This document shows, in pieces, positions 27,121 to 33,822 of a stretch of 64,000 bases of DNA. Below the pieces are notes generated by a model, which worked only from the letters and a program-made list of their open reading frames with translations, was not told the origin of the DNA and made no database searches. Source of the stretch: Frigoriglobus tundricola. Lineage in GTDB: Bacteria; Planctomycetota; Planctomycetia; Gemmatales; Gemmataceae. The stretch spans positions 9,238,001 through 9,302,000 of the forward strand of contig NZ_CP053452.2 of assembly GCF_013128195.2 (NCBI RefSeq), written 5' to 3'. The position numbers and the translations under genes are program-made. Within the stretch, counting starts at the first letter, position 1. Each line of letters opens with the position of its first letter.

Positions 27121-27975
27121 TCACAGGTCGTCCGCGACGGCGTCGGGATCGTCGACAATGCCCAGGAAGAACCCCTGCGCGGCCCAGTTGCGGAACCATT
27201 CTCCGAGTTGCTGCTCCAAGCCCTCGTAGTTAGAGCCGCGCGCCACTTCCTCGATCGCGACGCCGAGAGCCTCCCCGCGCAGGAGCGCCGACAACAAAAC
27301 GTGGGCGGGCTTCGACAGTTCAAAGTGCCGGACCGCGAACCGCTGGCGCGTGATGGCGAGGAACGTCGCCGCCGGTTCCGGTAACGAGGCGTCTTCGTTC
27401 CGCTTCACGGCTGCGAAGTACCCGTGAACCGGGTACTTCAGTGCGAGGACACGGACGCACGGTGCCGGAATGAGGTGTGCGTCCGACAGGCGGTGGGGAG
27501 AAACGGCGGCGATCGCGGGCTCGTCGAGGGTTCGCTTCCCCTCGATACCCGGCCCGTCGAACACTTCGTTGAACGCGAGCTCCAGTTCCGCCAGGTCAAT
27601 CAGGAAGTCGGGCCACTCGGCTGCGCCGGCTTCGCCATTCGTTGCCGGGCGCGTGTCGCGGAGGAATTGCGGGAACCGGCTACCCAGGTCGAACAGCGTG
27701 TAACTCTGCGACGGGAACCGCTGGAGGTATTCGACCGCGAACGCGTCGAACACCTCATCCCCGAGCGCGACTTTGAGGACGGCGTATTCCTCCCGCAGGC
27801 AGTCGAGCAACCGCGCGAAGTAGGCGCGCCCGTACACGGCCAAGCGGTCCAGTGCCGGGAGCGCCTTCGAGCACGTGAGGACGGAAGCGGCCCCAACCGG
27901 ATCGAGTGCCTGCCACACGCCGTCCGGGTGCGTGATCGCGGCCTGGAACCAGTTCTGGAGAGAGTCGAGCCTCAT
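27121..27975 (-). CDS. bufC: DUF2063 (BufC-like) partner of the MNIO enzyme
   Basis: A 284-residue protein of the 'putative DNA-binding' DUF2063 family. It is recognised from the N-terminal LQNWFQAAITHPDGVW, AVYGRAYFARLLDCLREEYA, VALGDEVFDAFAVEYLQRFP and SQSYTLFDLGSRFPQFL segments and a C-terminal winged-helix-like part (HVLLSALLRGEALGVAIEEV). In bufferin and related RiPP systems this protein binds the precursor leader and delivers it to the DUF692 (MNIO) enzyme; DNA binding has not been the accepted role there. It is the last gene of the operon, starting 4 bases after the stop of the first Cys-rich precursor. Its 3' end abuts the Uma2 remnant. Confidence 0.9.
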   Translation of the reverse strand: MRLDSLQNWFQAAITHPDGVWQALDPVGAASVLTCSKALPALDRLAVYGRAYFARLLDCLREEYAVLKVALGDEVFDAFAVEYLQRFPSQSYTLFDLGSRFPQFLRDTRPATNGEAGAAEWPDFLIDLAELELAFNEVFDGPGIEGKRTLDEPAIAAVSPHRLSDAHLIPAPCVRVLALKYPVHGYFAAVKRNEDASLPEPAATFLAITRQRFAVRHFELSKPAHVLLSALLRGEALGVAIEEVARGSNYEGLEQQLGEWFRNWAAQGFFLGIVDDPDAVADDL

Positions 27976-27979
27976 GAGG

Positions 27980-28450
27980 TCAGCCCTTTTTCGCCGGTGC
28001 TGCGCCGAACTTCTTACCGGCGGCGGTCATAACTTCTTCGAATTTTTTGCGCGCCTTGGGCCACGTCTTGTCCGACAGTGGCACCTCGCAGGCGCCCTTG
28101 CCTTTACATTCGTTCTCGCCGGGGTGTTCCCCGCACCCGCCCTGACCCCGGCACGCGTTCTGGCCGTTACAGTCGTGGGCCGCGGCCGTTGCGCAGTGGC
28201 CCTGCCCGGCGCACTCGTTGGACGTTCCCGTCTTGCCCTTGTTCTTGCAGGTGTTGATCCCGCGGCAGATGTGCGGGTCCGAGAGGATCGAGTGCGCGGC
28301 CTTGTCAGCGGTGTGTGCGTCCTGGCCCGTGCCGGCACCGCCGCCCTCCGGGTTCGGCTTTGCGTTCTTTCCACAGCCGGCGGCAAGCCCACCCAGAGCA
28401 GCGAGCGCGAGCCGGGTGAGCTGCCGGCGGGTCAACTTCGGGTCGATCAT
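27980..28450 (-). CDS. Cys-rich bufferin-like precursor, Tat-type lipoprotein signal
   Basis: A 156-residue precursor. The N-terminus DPKLTRRQLTRLALAALGG combines a twin-arginine motif with a lipobox (GLAAGC, Cys26), predicting export and lipid anchoring. After a Gly/Lys linker comes a Cys-rich core of nine cysteines in C-x-G-type units ([55 protein letters not shown]). A charged C-terminal helix follows (TWPKARKKFEEVMTAAGKKF). Such cores are substrates of MNIO enzymes, which in bufferins turn Cys into thiooxazole-type metal ligands. A close relative is encoded at 30039-30491. It lies between the DoxX and DUF2063 genes (44 and 4 bases). Confidence 0.85.
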   Translation of the reverse strand: MIDPKLTRRQLTRLALAALGGLAAGCGKNAKPNPEGGGAGTGQDAHTADKAAHSILSDPHICRGINTCKNKGKTGTSNECAGQGHCATAAAHDCNGQNACRGQGGCGEHPGENECKGKGACEVPLSDKTWPKARKKFEEVMTAAGKKFGAAPAKKG

Positions 28451-28494
28451 AGTGTCCTCAGTGAGTAGATGGCTGCGGGAGCGGAGAGAGAGCT

Positions 28495-29001
28495 TCAGAC
28501 GGTCGCCCCCACATGAGCGGCGGTCCCTTCTTTGCGGTCGAGGAACCGGCCGACGACGTGGTCGAGTGAGAAGCGGCCCGGGCCACACACGAGGACCATC
28601 GCCGCGGTGAACAGGTACGCGAACGGTGGTGCCTTGAAGAAGATCGGGGTGTTGGTCCAGAACGCGGCCCACTGATCGGAGTGCGCGGTCATGTACGCCA
28701 CCAGCATCGTCCCGATGACCGGGAGCGGGGCGAGCCGCGACGCCAGCCCGAACGCCAGAAACAGTCCGCCGAAGAGTTCCGTGGCGCCGGCCATGTAAAC
28801 GTTCAGTTCCGGGAGCGGAATGTGCAGATCGCGGAAGTAGGTAGCCGTTTCATCGGGGTTCGCGAGCTTCCCCTGCCCGCTCAAAATCAGCTTGTAGCCG
28901 AAGTAAAGGCGGATCACGAGAAACAGTGCGTCGCGCAGTCGGTCGAGTAGGCCGATCAGCAGTTGGTAATAGCGGCGCGCGCGGTTCAGGTACGGGTGCA
29001 T
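28495..29001 (-). CDS. DoxX-family membrane protein
   Basis: A 168-residue protein with four membrane helices (DALFLVIRLYFGYKLILSG, MAGATELFGGLFLAFGLA, LAPLPVIGTMLVAYMTAHS and FAYLFTAAMVLVCGPG). The QGKLANPDETATYFRDLHIP loop is typical of DoxX proteins. DoxX genes commonly accompany DUF692/DUF2063 genes in bufferin-type loci, where a redox or metal-related membrane role is assumed but unproven. The start at 29001 (MHPYLNRARRYYQLL) is preferred: the in-frame extension upstream is the antisense-like Arg/Ser-rich shadow of the MNIO gene. It lies 22 bases after the MNIO stop. Confidence 0.9.
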   Translation of the reverse strand: MHPYLNRARRYYQLLIGLLDRLRDALFLVIRLYFGYKLILSGQGKLANPDETATYFRDLHIPLPELNVYMAGATELFGGLFLAFGLASRLAPLPVIGTMLVAYMTAHSDQWAAFWTNTPIFFKAPPFAYLFTAAMVLVCGPGRFSLDHVVGRFLDRKEGTAAHVGATV

Positions 29002-29023
29002 GGCGTCTCGGGTCCGTGTCGGA

Positions 29024-29977
29024 TCAGTAGGTGCCCGCCGGAGCGGACGACGCGCCGTCCACAGCGCCCCGGATGAACGAGATCGGGGTCGGGACGATCG
29101 AGCCATCGTGCGCGACCGGAGCGGTCGCGGACGGCCGGTGAACGGGGAGGCCCCCCCCCATGTACTCGCGGGCCTTGAGTACCTCCGCGTGGACCTCCGG
29201 GAACGGCGGGATCTTCGCGTCCCACTCCAGGAGCGTGGCCGCTCCGCCGGTGTGTTGGTGAGCGAGCCGGTACAGGTCCCACACGGGGTCCACAACCGGT
29301 CCGTCGTGGGTATCAACGATGTGCGTCCCGCAGTGCGTGTGCCCGGCCAAGTGGAACTGCACGACCCGGTCGCGGGGCACGTTCCGGATGTACTCGGCCG
29401 GGTCGTAGTCGTGGTTCACGGCCGACACGTACACGTTGTTTACGTCGAGCAACAGGCCGCAGCCGGTTTCGTCCGCGAGCCGCGCGAGGAACTCCCATTC
29501 GGGCATCGTCGAGGCCGTGAACCCGACGTAGGTGCTCGGATTCTCCAGCACCAGAGGGCGTTCGAGGAAGTCCTGAACGGTCCGCACGCGACCAGCGACG
29601 TGCTTGAGCGATCCCTCGTTCAGCGGCAGCGGCAGCAGGTCGTGGGTGTTCCGGCCGGCGACCCCGGTCCAGCACAGGTGGTCGGACACCCACCGCGCGT
29701 TGACAGCGCGGGCGAGTCGGCGGAGCCGGCCGAGGTACTCGAAGCTGAGCGGGTCCGTGCTGCCCACCGACAGCGATACCCCGTGCATGACGATCGGGTA
29801 GCGCTCGGCGATCTGATCGAGGACGTAGCGCGGGCGCCCGCCGGAGTCCATGAAGTTCTCGGAAATGATCTCGAACCAATCGACCGCGGGCTTCTGCGCC
29901 AGGATGTGCGGGAAGTGCGTCGTGCGCAATCCGATGCCGAGGCCGAGGTTGGGGTGACCGAGTCGCGAGAGTGACAT
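29024..29977 (-). CDS. bufB: MNIO (DUF692) RiPP-modifying iron oxygenase, BufB-like
   Basis: A 317-residue TIM-barrel protein. Family motifs are [116 protein letters not shown] and [16 protein letters not shown]. The His, Asp and Glu residues in HG, SDH, EN, DVNN and HLAGH are the known ligands of the two- or three-iron centre. MNIO enzymes oxidise cysteine (or Asp/Asn) residues of RiPP precursors, for example oxazolone-thioamide in methanobactin and thiooxazole in bufferins. Flanking Cys-rich precursors and a DUF2063 partner fit the bufferin type. Confidence 0.95.
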   Translation of the reverse strand: MSLSRLGHPNLGLGIGLRTTHFPHILAQKPAVDWFEIISENFMDSGGRPRYVLDQIAERYPIVMHGVSLSVGSTDPLSFEYLGRLRRLARAVNARWVSDHLCWTGVAGRNTHDLLPLPLNEGSLKHVAGRVRTVQDFLERPLVLENPSTYVGFTASTMPEWEFLARLADETGCGLLLDVNNVYVSAVNHDYDPAEYIRNVPRDRVVQFHLAGHTHCGTHIVDTHDGPVVDPVWDLYRLAHQHTGGAATLLEWDAKIPPFPEVHAEVLKAREYMGGGLPVHRPSATAPVAHDGSIVPTPISFIRGAVDGASSAPAGTY

Positions 29978-30038
29978 GGGAACTCCGATCTGAGGCGCGC
30001 CCGGCGGGTCGTTCTCCCACCGGGTCGAGAAATCGCAG

Positions 30039-30491
30039 TCACTTCTTGGGCTTGTCTGGGGCGTCGCCGAACTTCTTGTCGGCCTTCTTCATGGCCGCCT
30101 CGAAGTTCTTGCGGGCGATCGCCCACGGCTTGTCGGCGAGCGGGACGGCGCACTCGCCCATACCCTTGCACTTGTTCTCGCCCGGGTGCTCCCCGCACCC
30201 GCCCTCGCCGGCGCACTCGTTCATCCCCTTGCACTTGTGCGCCTTCACGGTGCCGCACATCGACTGCCCGGCGCAGTCGTTTTTCTTCCCGCCGACCTCG
30301 CCCTTACACGACGGGTTCAGCCCGCGGCAGATGTGCGGCTCCTGGAGCCACGGGAAGCCGTCCTTTTTCGGGTCCTTGTGCTCGGGCTTCTTGTCGTCGG
30401 CGAGGGTGGCGTTCGCCCCGGCCAACAGCCCACCCACTGCCGCCGCGGTCAGCTGTGTGAACCGCCGCCGGCTCATCCCGTTGGTATCCAT
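30039..30491 (-). CDS. Cys-rich bufferin-like precursor, Tat signal
   Basis: A 150-residue precursor, the first gene of the operon. Its N-terminus [20 protein letters not shown], followed by ANATLA, is a twin-arginine signal with a signal-peptidase-I-like end and no lipobox, unlike its paralogue at 27980-28450. The core has nine cysteines ([59 protein letters not shown]). A Lys-rich C-terminal helix follows ([20 protein letters not shown]). The stretch from GCGEHPGEN to the DK.W end is nearly the same in both precursors. An internal ATG at 30476 (MSRRRF) is an alternative start. The MNIO gene follows after 61 bases. Confidence 0.85.
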   Translation of the reverse strand: MDTNGMSRRRFTQLTAAAVGGLLAGANATLADDKKPEHKDPKKDGFPWLQEPHICRGLNPSCKGEVGGKKNDCAGQSMCGTVKAHKCKGMNECAGEGGCGEHPGENKCKGMGECAVPLADKPWAIARKNFEAAMKKADKKFGDAPDKPKK

Positions 30492-30607
30492 GACTCGTCC
30501 TCGTTGAACCCGTCGTGCCACGAAATCTTTAACCCGGCTTGCCGGCGCGGCGCGGACGGGTGATCGGTTTCGGTCACCGGCAACGAGATGAACGTTAGCC
30601 GACGGCG

Positions 30608-31717
30608 CTAACGGCCGGATAACGGTTCGGTAACGATTGGGTAAAGATCGGCACCGCTGGGAACAGAGAACCAGATCCGAGTTTCCCCGTCCGAGCTCTC
30701 CGCCCCGACGCGGCCGCCGTGCGCTTCGACCAGCTCTTTCACGATCGCCAGCCCGATCCCGACCCCGCCGTGCTCGCGTGAGCGGGATTTCTCGGCTCGG
30801 AAGAACCGCTCGAACAGGAACGGCAGGTCTTCGGGCGCGACACCCCCGCCGTCGTTGGCGACCGTCACCCGACAGCCGCCGGCATCCGACTCGATGGTCA
30901 GTCGAACGGTACCGCCGACCGGGGAGTACTGGAGGGCGTTCTCGATCAGGTTGGCGAACACTTGGGTGAGCTTCTCCGGGTCCGCCTGTACGAGCCCGGC
31001 ACCGGCGCCGTAGGCGGTCCGGACCGTCAGCGGTTTCGCTTCGAGGCGGACGCTGAACAGCGAAATCGCTTCCGTTGCCAGCACACGTAGATCGACCGGT
31101 TGGAGCCGAAGGGTTCGACGGGCCGCGTCGGCTTGGGCCAGCTTCAACAGGTCCTCCGAAAGTGCGATCAGTCTCATCACCTCGTCTTGGAGGGACCGGA
31201 AGGTCGCCAACGACGGCGGCATCACGCCGTCGACGAGCGCTTCGAGATACCCGCGGACGTTGGTGAGCGGCGTGCGGAGCTCGTGAGCCAAGTTGAGCAC
31301 GGTGGTGCGGCGCACCACCTGAAGTTGCTGGAGCCGGTCGGCCATCTCGTTGAACGCGGCGGCCAGCCCGGCGACCTCGCCGCCCCCTCGCTCTTGGGCC
31401 CGCAACCCGTGGTCGCCCTCCGCGAACGCCCGCGCGACAACGGCCATCCGCCGCAGCGGGCGCAGTACGGTTCGCGTGGCCGCGTAGCCGACGACCCCGG
31501 CCACGACGACCGCGATCAGCGTCGCCCACACGAAGCACCGGCGGATCGTATCAAGGAACATTTGATGGGCGTCGTCCGGGGCGACGTGGTACTCGTCCAT
31601 CAGCCGCGCGAAGTAGACCGCCGCGAAGTGTTCGAGGGCGATCCAGGTGACCGACGCCACTAGGGCGATGGTCAGCAAGTTGACCGCGAGCAACCTCCAG
31701 AAGAGCGAAAAGCGCAT
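30608..31717 (-). CDS. sensor histidine kinase of an OmpR/PhoB-type pair
   Basis: A 369-residue kinase. It has a membrane helix at about 8-28, a short outer loop of about 35 residues, a second helix at 63-80, then a HAMP domain (LRPLRRMAVVARAFAEGD). The phosphoacceptor helix follows, with His145 in NLAHELRTPLTNVRGYLEAL. The ATPase domain has N (NLIENALQYSP), G1 (DGGGVAPEDLPFLFERFFR) and G2 (GGVGIGLAIVKELVEAHGG) boxes. It lies 13 bases after the response regulator stop, so the two are co-transcribed. The bufferin operon starts 116 bases further on in the same direction. The small periplasmic loop is like BaeS/CusS-type stress or metal sensors, which suggests but does not show a metal signal. 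Confidence 0.93.
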   Translation of the reverse strand: MRFSLFWRLLAVNLLTIALVASVTWIALEHFAAVYFARLMDEYHVAPDDAHQMFLDTIRRCFVWATLIAVVVAGVVGYAATRTVLRPLRRMAVVARAFAEGDHGLRAQERGGGEVAGLAAAFNEMADRLQQLQVVRRTTVLNLAHELRTPLTNVRGYLEALVDGVMPPSLATFRSLQDEVMRLIALSEDLLKLAQADAARRTLRLQPVDLRVLATEAISLFSVRLEAKPLTVRTAYGAGAGLVQADPEKLTQVFANLIENALQYSPVGGTVRLTIESDAGGCRVTVANDGGGVAPEDLPFLFERFFRAEKSRSREHGGVGIGLAIVKELVEAHGGRVGAESSDGETRIWFSVPSGADLYPIVTEPLSGR

Positions 31718-31730
31718 CGGGGCACCGACG

Positions 31731-32441
31731 TCAGGTTGCGGCCGCTTCGGCCAACTGATAACCCATCCCCCGCACGGTCAAGATGATGGACGGCCGAACC
31801 GGGTCGTCGCCGATCTTCTGCCGCAACTTGCCGACGTGGACATCCACGACGCGATCGACCACCGCCTCGCCATCCGGGTAGAGGGCGGTCAGCAGTTCGG
31901 TCCGCTCGAACACCCGGCCCGGAGAGGACATGAGCGTCTTGAGGAGGCAGTATTCCGACGGGGTGAGGGCCAGGCGGCGGTTGTTGAGGGTGGCGACCCG
32001 TTTTTCCAGATCGAGAACCAACCCGCCGTGGCTGAGTCGGGTCTTGGAGGCGAGCGGCTGTGAACGGGTTCGGCGGAGGATCGCCTTGACCCGCGCGACG
32101 AGTTCGCGGGGGCTGAACGGCTTCATCACGTAATCGTCGGCTCCGAGTGTGAACCCGAGGATCCGGTCGAGTTCCTCTTGCCGGGCGCTCAAGATCACGA
32201 TCGGCACGTCAGAATCCCGACGCAGCGTCTGACAGACTTCCCACCCGTCCGCGCCGGGGAGCATGAGGTCCAAGATCACCAACAACGGGGTTTCGCTACG
32301 CGCCATGTCCAGCGCTTCACGCCCGTCGTGCGAGAGCCGGGTGCGGAACCCTTCCCGCTCCAGGTACGCAGCGACCAACGTGCCGGTCTTCTGATCATCC
32401 TCGGCGATCAGGACCGGCGCACCCCGCTTTACCCATTCCAT
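31731..32441 (-). CDS. OmpR/PhoB-family response regulator
   Basis: A 236-residue regulator. Its receiver domain (1-120) has the acidic pocket EDD (14-16), phosphoacceptor Asp58 (VILDLMLPGADG), the Thr/Ser position in IVILSARQ and Lys in VMKPFSPRELVARV. The C-terminal winged helix (about 135-232) is the OmpR type, with LTPSEYCLLKTLMSSPGRVF, RVVDVHVGKLRQKIGDDP and ILTVRGMGYQLAE. The start at 32441 has GGAGGAGG upstream; a longer in-frame extension to 32510 is weak. It is the first gene of the two-component pair and is upstream of the bufferin-like operon. Confidence 0.94.
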   Translation of the reverse strand: MEWVKRGAPVLIAEDDQKTGTLVAAYLEREGFRTRLSHDGREALDMARSETPLLVILDLMLPGADGWEVCQTLRRDSDVPIVILSARQEELDRILGFTLGADDYVMKPFSPRELVARVKAILRRTRSQPLASKTRLSHGGLVLDLEKRVATLNNRRLALTPSEYCLLKTLMSSPGRVFERTELLTALYPDGEAVVDRVVDVHVGKLRQKIGDDPVRPSIILTVRGMGYQLAEAAAT

Positions 32442-32531
32442 CCGGGCCTCCTCCTTCGAACCTTGAGTAATGGGGGCCGATGATGCTTTGTCGATCCGCC
32501 GAGCGGTCAATTACACACAACACGCGGATTA

Positions 32532-32735
32532 CATCTAAGTAAGCGCGAGGTCATCGGCCTGTGGGCGGCGGCCCACGGCCTGTCGCTGCAGGCCGCGGCG
32601 GTGGACCTGGTGCGCACGTACGGGCTCGAGCCCGCGCCGTCCGCCGGAACGGGGAAGCGGAAGGTGCCGAGGCGCCCCTCGAAACATCGGACGAGGTCCG
32701 ATCCGGCCCGCGCCGCGCGCGGACTCGGTCCCACC
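32532..32735 (+). pseudogene. fragment resembling a primase/CHC2-type replication protein
   Basis: The frame reads SKREVIGLWAAAHGLSLQAA, then AVDLVRTYGLEPAPSAGTGK, resembling the helix after the CHC2 zinc finger of DnaG-like or mobile-element primases (VIDLWAA...L...AA..L...FGL). It has no start, no zinc finger and soon degenerates into Arg/Ser-rich sequence, so it is a remnant at most. Confidence 0.3.
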
Positions 32736-32843
32736 GCGCCGTCATCACGGCGACGGGGTCTTGAAACCAGTTACATCTGTCAAGCCGTGCTGCCGGTATG
32801 ATGATTTGCTGTTGTGCTGTCATGATTGCGAACCGGAGAGCCG

Positions 32844-33070
32844 TTAGTCGGCTCCGCTTGCGAACTCGGCCAGCAATCGGACATCGGCCGGCCCGGTCCG
32901 GGCCGCGGTCCAGAACGGCTTATCGGTTGGGCCTTCCGGGCGTTCGCGATCTCGATGAGCCCGGCCTTGATCTCCTGCTCCATGCTCCTGTCATTCTTTC
33001 GGGCCAGTTCCCGAATCACGCCCAGCACAGCCGGTTCCGCATCGCGCAGTCGCACCTCCGTCGTACCCAC
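32844..33070 (-). pseudogene. FitA-like RHH antitoxin, frameshifted, without its toxin
   Basis: From a GTG at 33070 the frame reads GTTEVRLRDAEPAVLGVIRE and LARKNDRSMEQEIKAGLIEI, a ribbon-helix-helix antitoxin of the FitA/Arc type. Near 32925-32932 the frame is off by one: reading KPFWTAARTGPADVRLLAEF and ASGAD from the adjacent frame gives a normal C-terminus with a stop at 32844-32846. No PIN toxin follows on the minus strand. This is probably a decaying orphan. Confidence 0.5.
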
Positions 33071-33079
33071 GTCATCTCA

Positions 33080-33268
33080 GCCGTTGCGTTAATCTGGACG
33101 ATATCATTTCTATCCGGCAAACGTAAACAAGAAGATTATGTATATTATGCAGATTAATTACATGTGTATAATCTATCGATGTGCGATTTATAGATGACGT
33201 TTCACCAGGACGCTGCGCGCAAAGTATATTAGACCTTACTATCGCTTAATAGATCTTACTAACGCTGT
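33080..33268. other. AT-rich island without genes
   Basis: A sharp local drop in GC content, with runs such as AAGATTATGTATATTATGCA (33130s) and GATTTATAGATGACG. Two near copies of a CTTACTATCGCTTA-type unit lie at about 33234 and 33255. No gene is visible. It could be a promoter-rich remnant of foreign DNA. Confidence 0.45.
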
Positions 33269-33465
33269 CGCGTCTGGCGTTTCCTACAGCAGAGTTTGAC
33301 CTCCCGCTCACCCTTGCACGGGCACGGCGCCTTGCGATCCATGCGGCGAACCGGTGGAACAGCTTCTGGTTCGTAATCCGAGCGGCTTGGGTGCCCCCGG
33401 TCCGGCACGCACCGTTCGCTATAGGCTTTCCCCGAAGAGAGATGCAGGTCCGTAATCGCAGCGAC
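33259..33465 (-). pseudogene. C-terminal remnant with a SEC-C-like zinc motif
   Basis: An open frame between stops (68 codons) ends MDRKAPCPCKGEREVKLCCR, close to the SEC-C metal-binding tail (CxC...CC) of SecA and of many small proteins. The residues before it (TDLHLSSGKAYSERCVPDRG, then RSDYEPEAVPP) look peptide-like, but there is no convincing start. A 27-residue ORF beginning at the ATG at 33342 is possible. Most likely it is a broken gene end. Confidence 0.3.
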
Positions 33466-33663
33466 TCAGATCGCTCCGCCGAGCGGTTTGGGGCAGCCGA
33501 TCAGACCGGCGCCGTCCCGGCAGGAGCCTTCGTGACGACAAGCGACCGACAACGGGGCGCGTGACATGTCCACGCGGACGCGCTGTTTGCGGGACGCGCT
33601 TGACTCTGGCGGGACGCGGGGTAAATATTACCTTGACCCGAACACCCGATTGGACCCGTAACC

Positions 33664-33738
33664 GTGCCGACCACTTCCACCACCCCCGTCGCGATTGCCG
33701 CCATTATTGGCGCGGTCGTCGGCATTACCACCGGGTGA
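33664..33738 (+). CDS. branched-chain leader peptide of the cimA attenuator
   Basis: A 24-residue ORF with a GTG start: MPTTSTTPVAIAAIIGAVVG followed by ITTG. It contains four Ile (all ATT, an unusual codon choice in this GC-rich DNA), three Val and several Thr. The stop at 33736-33738 is four bases before an antiterminator arm and 31 bases before an intrinsic terminator. The next gene is citramalate synthase, which starts the threonine-independent isoleucine route. This is the architecture of classical ribosome-mediated attenuation. Weak ribosome-binding site; start codon uncertain. Confidence 0.7.
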   Translation: MPTTSTTPVAIAAIIGAVVGITTG

Positions 33739-33741
33739 GCG

Positions 33742-33796
33742 GGGGTCGGTTCGAGTTACCGTCCACGACCCCGGAGCGAATGCTTCGGGGTTTTTT
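33742..33796 (+). terminator. attenuator: mutually exclusive antiterminator and terminator
   Basis: Antiterminator arms GGGGTCG (33742-33748) and CGACCCC (33766-33772) share CCCC (33769-33772) with the terminator stem. The terminator is CCCCGGAGC (33769-33777), loop GAAT and GCTTCGGGG (33782-33790), followed by six T (33791-33796). A protector pairing of ACCCCC (33682-33687) inside the leader ORF with GGGGGT (33741-33746) is also possible. A ribosome stalled at the ATT/GTC codons would leave the antiterminator free; one reaching the stop would cover it and allow termination. Confidence 0.8.
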
Positions 33797-33822
33797 CTTT
33801 CCCACACCGCACGAGCCGCCAC

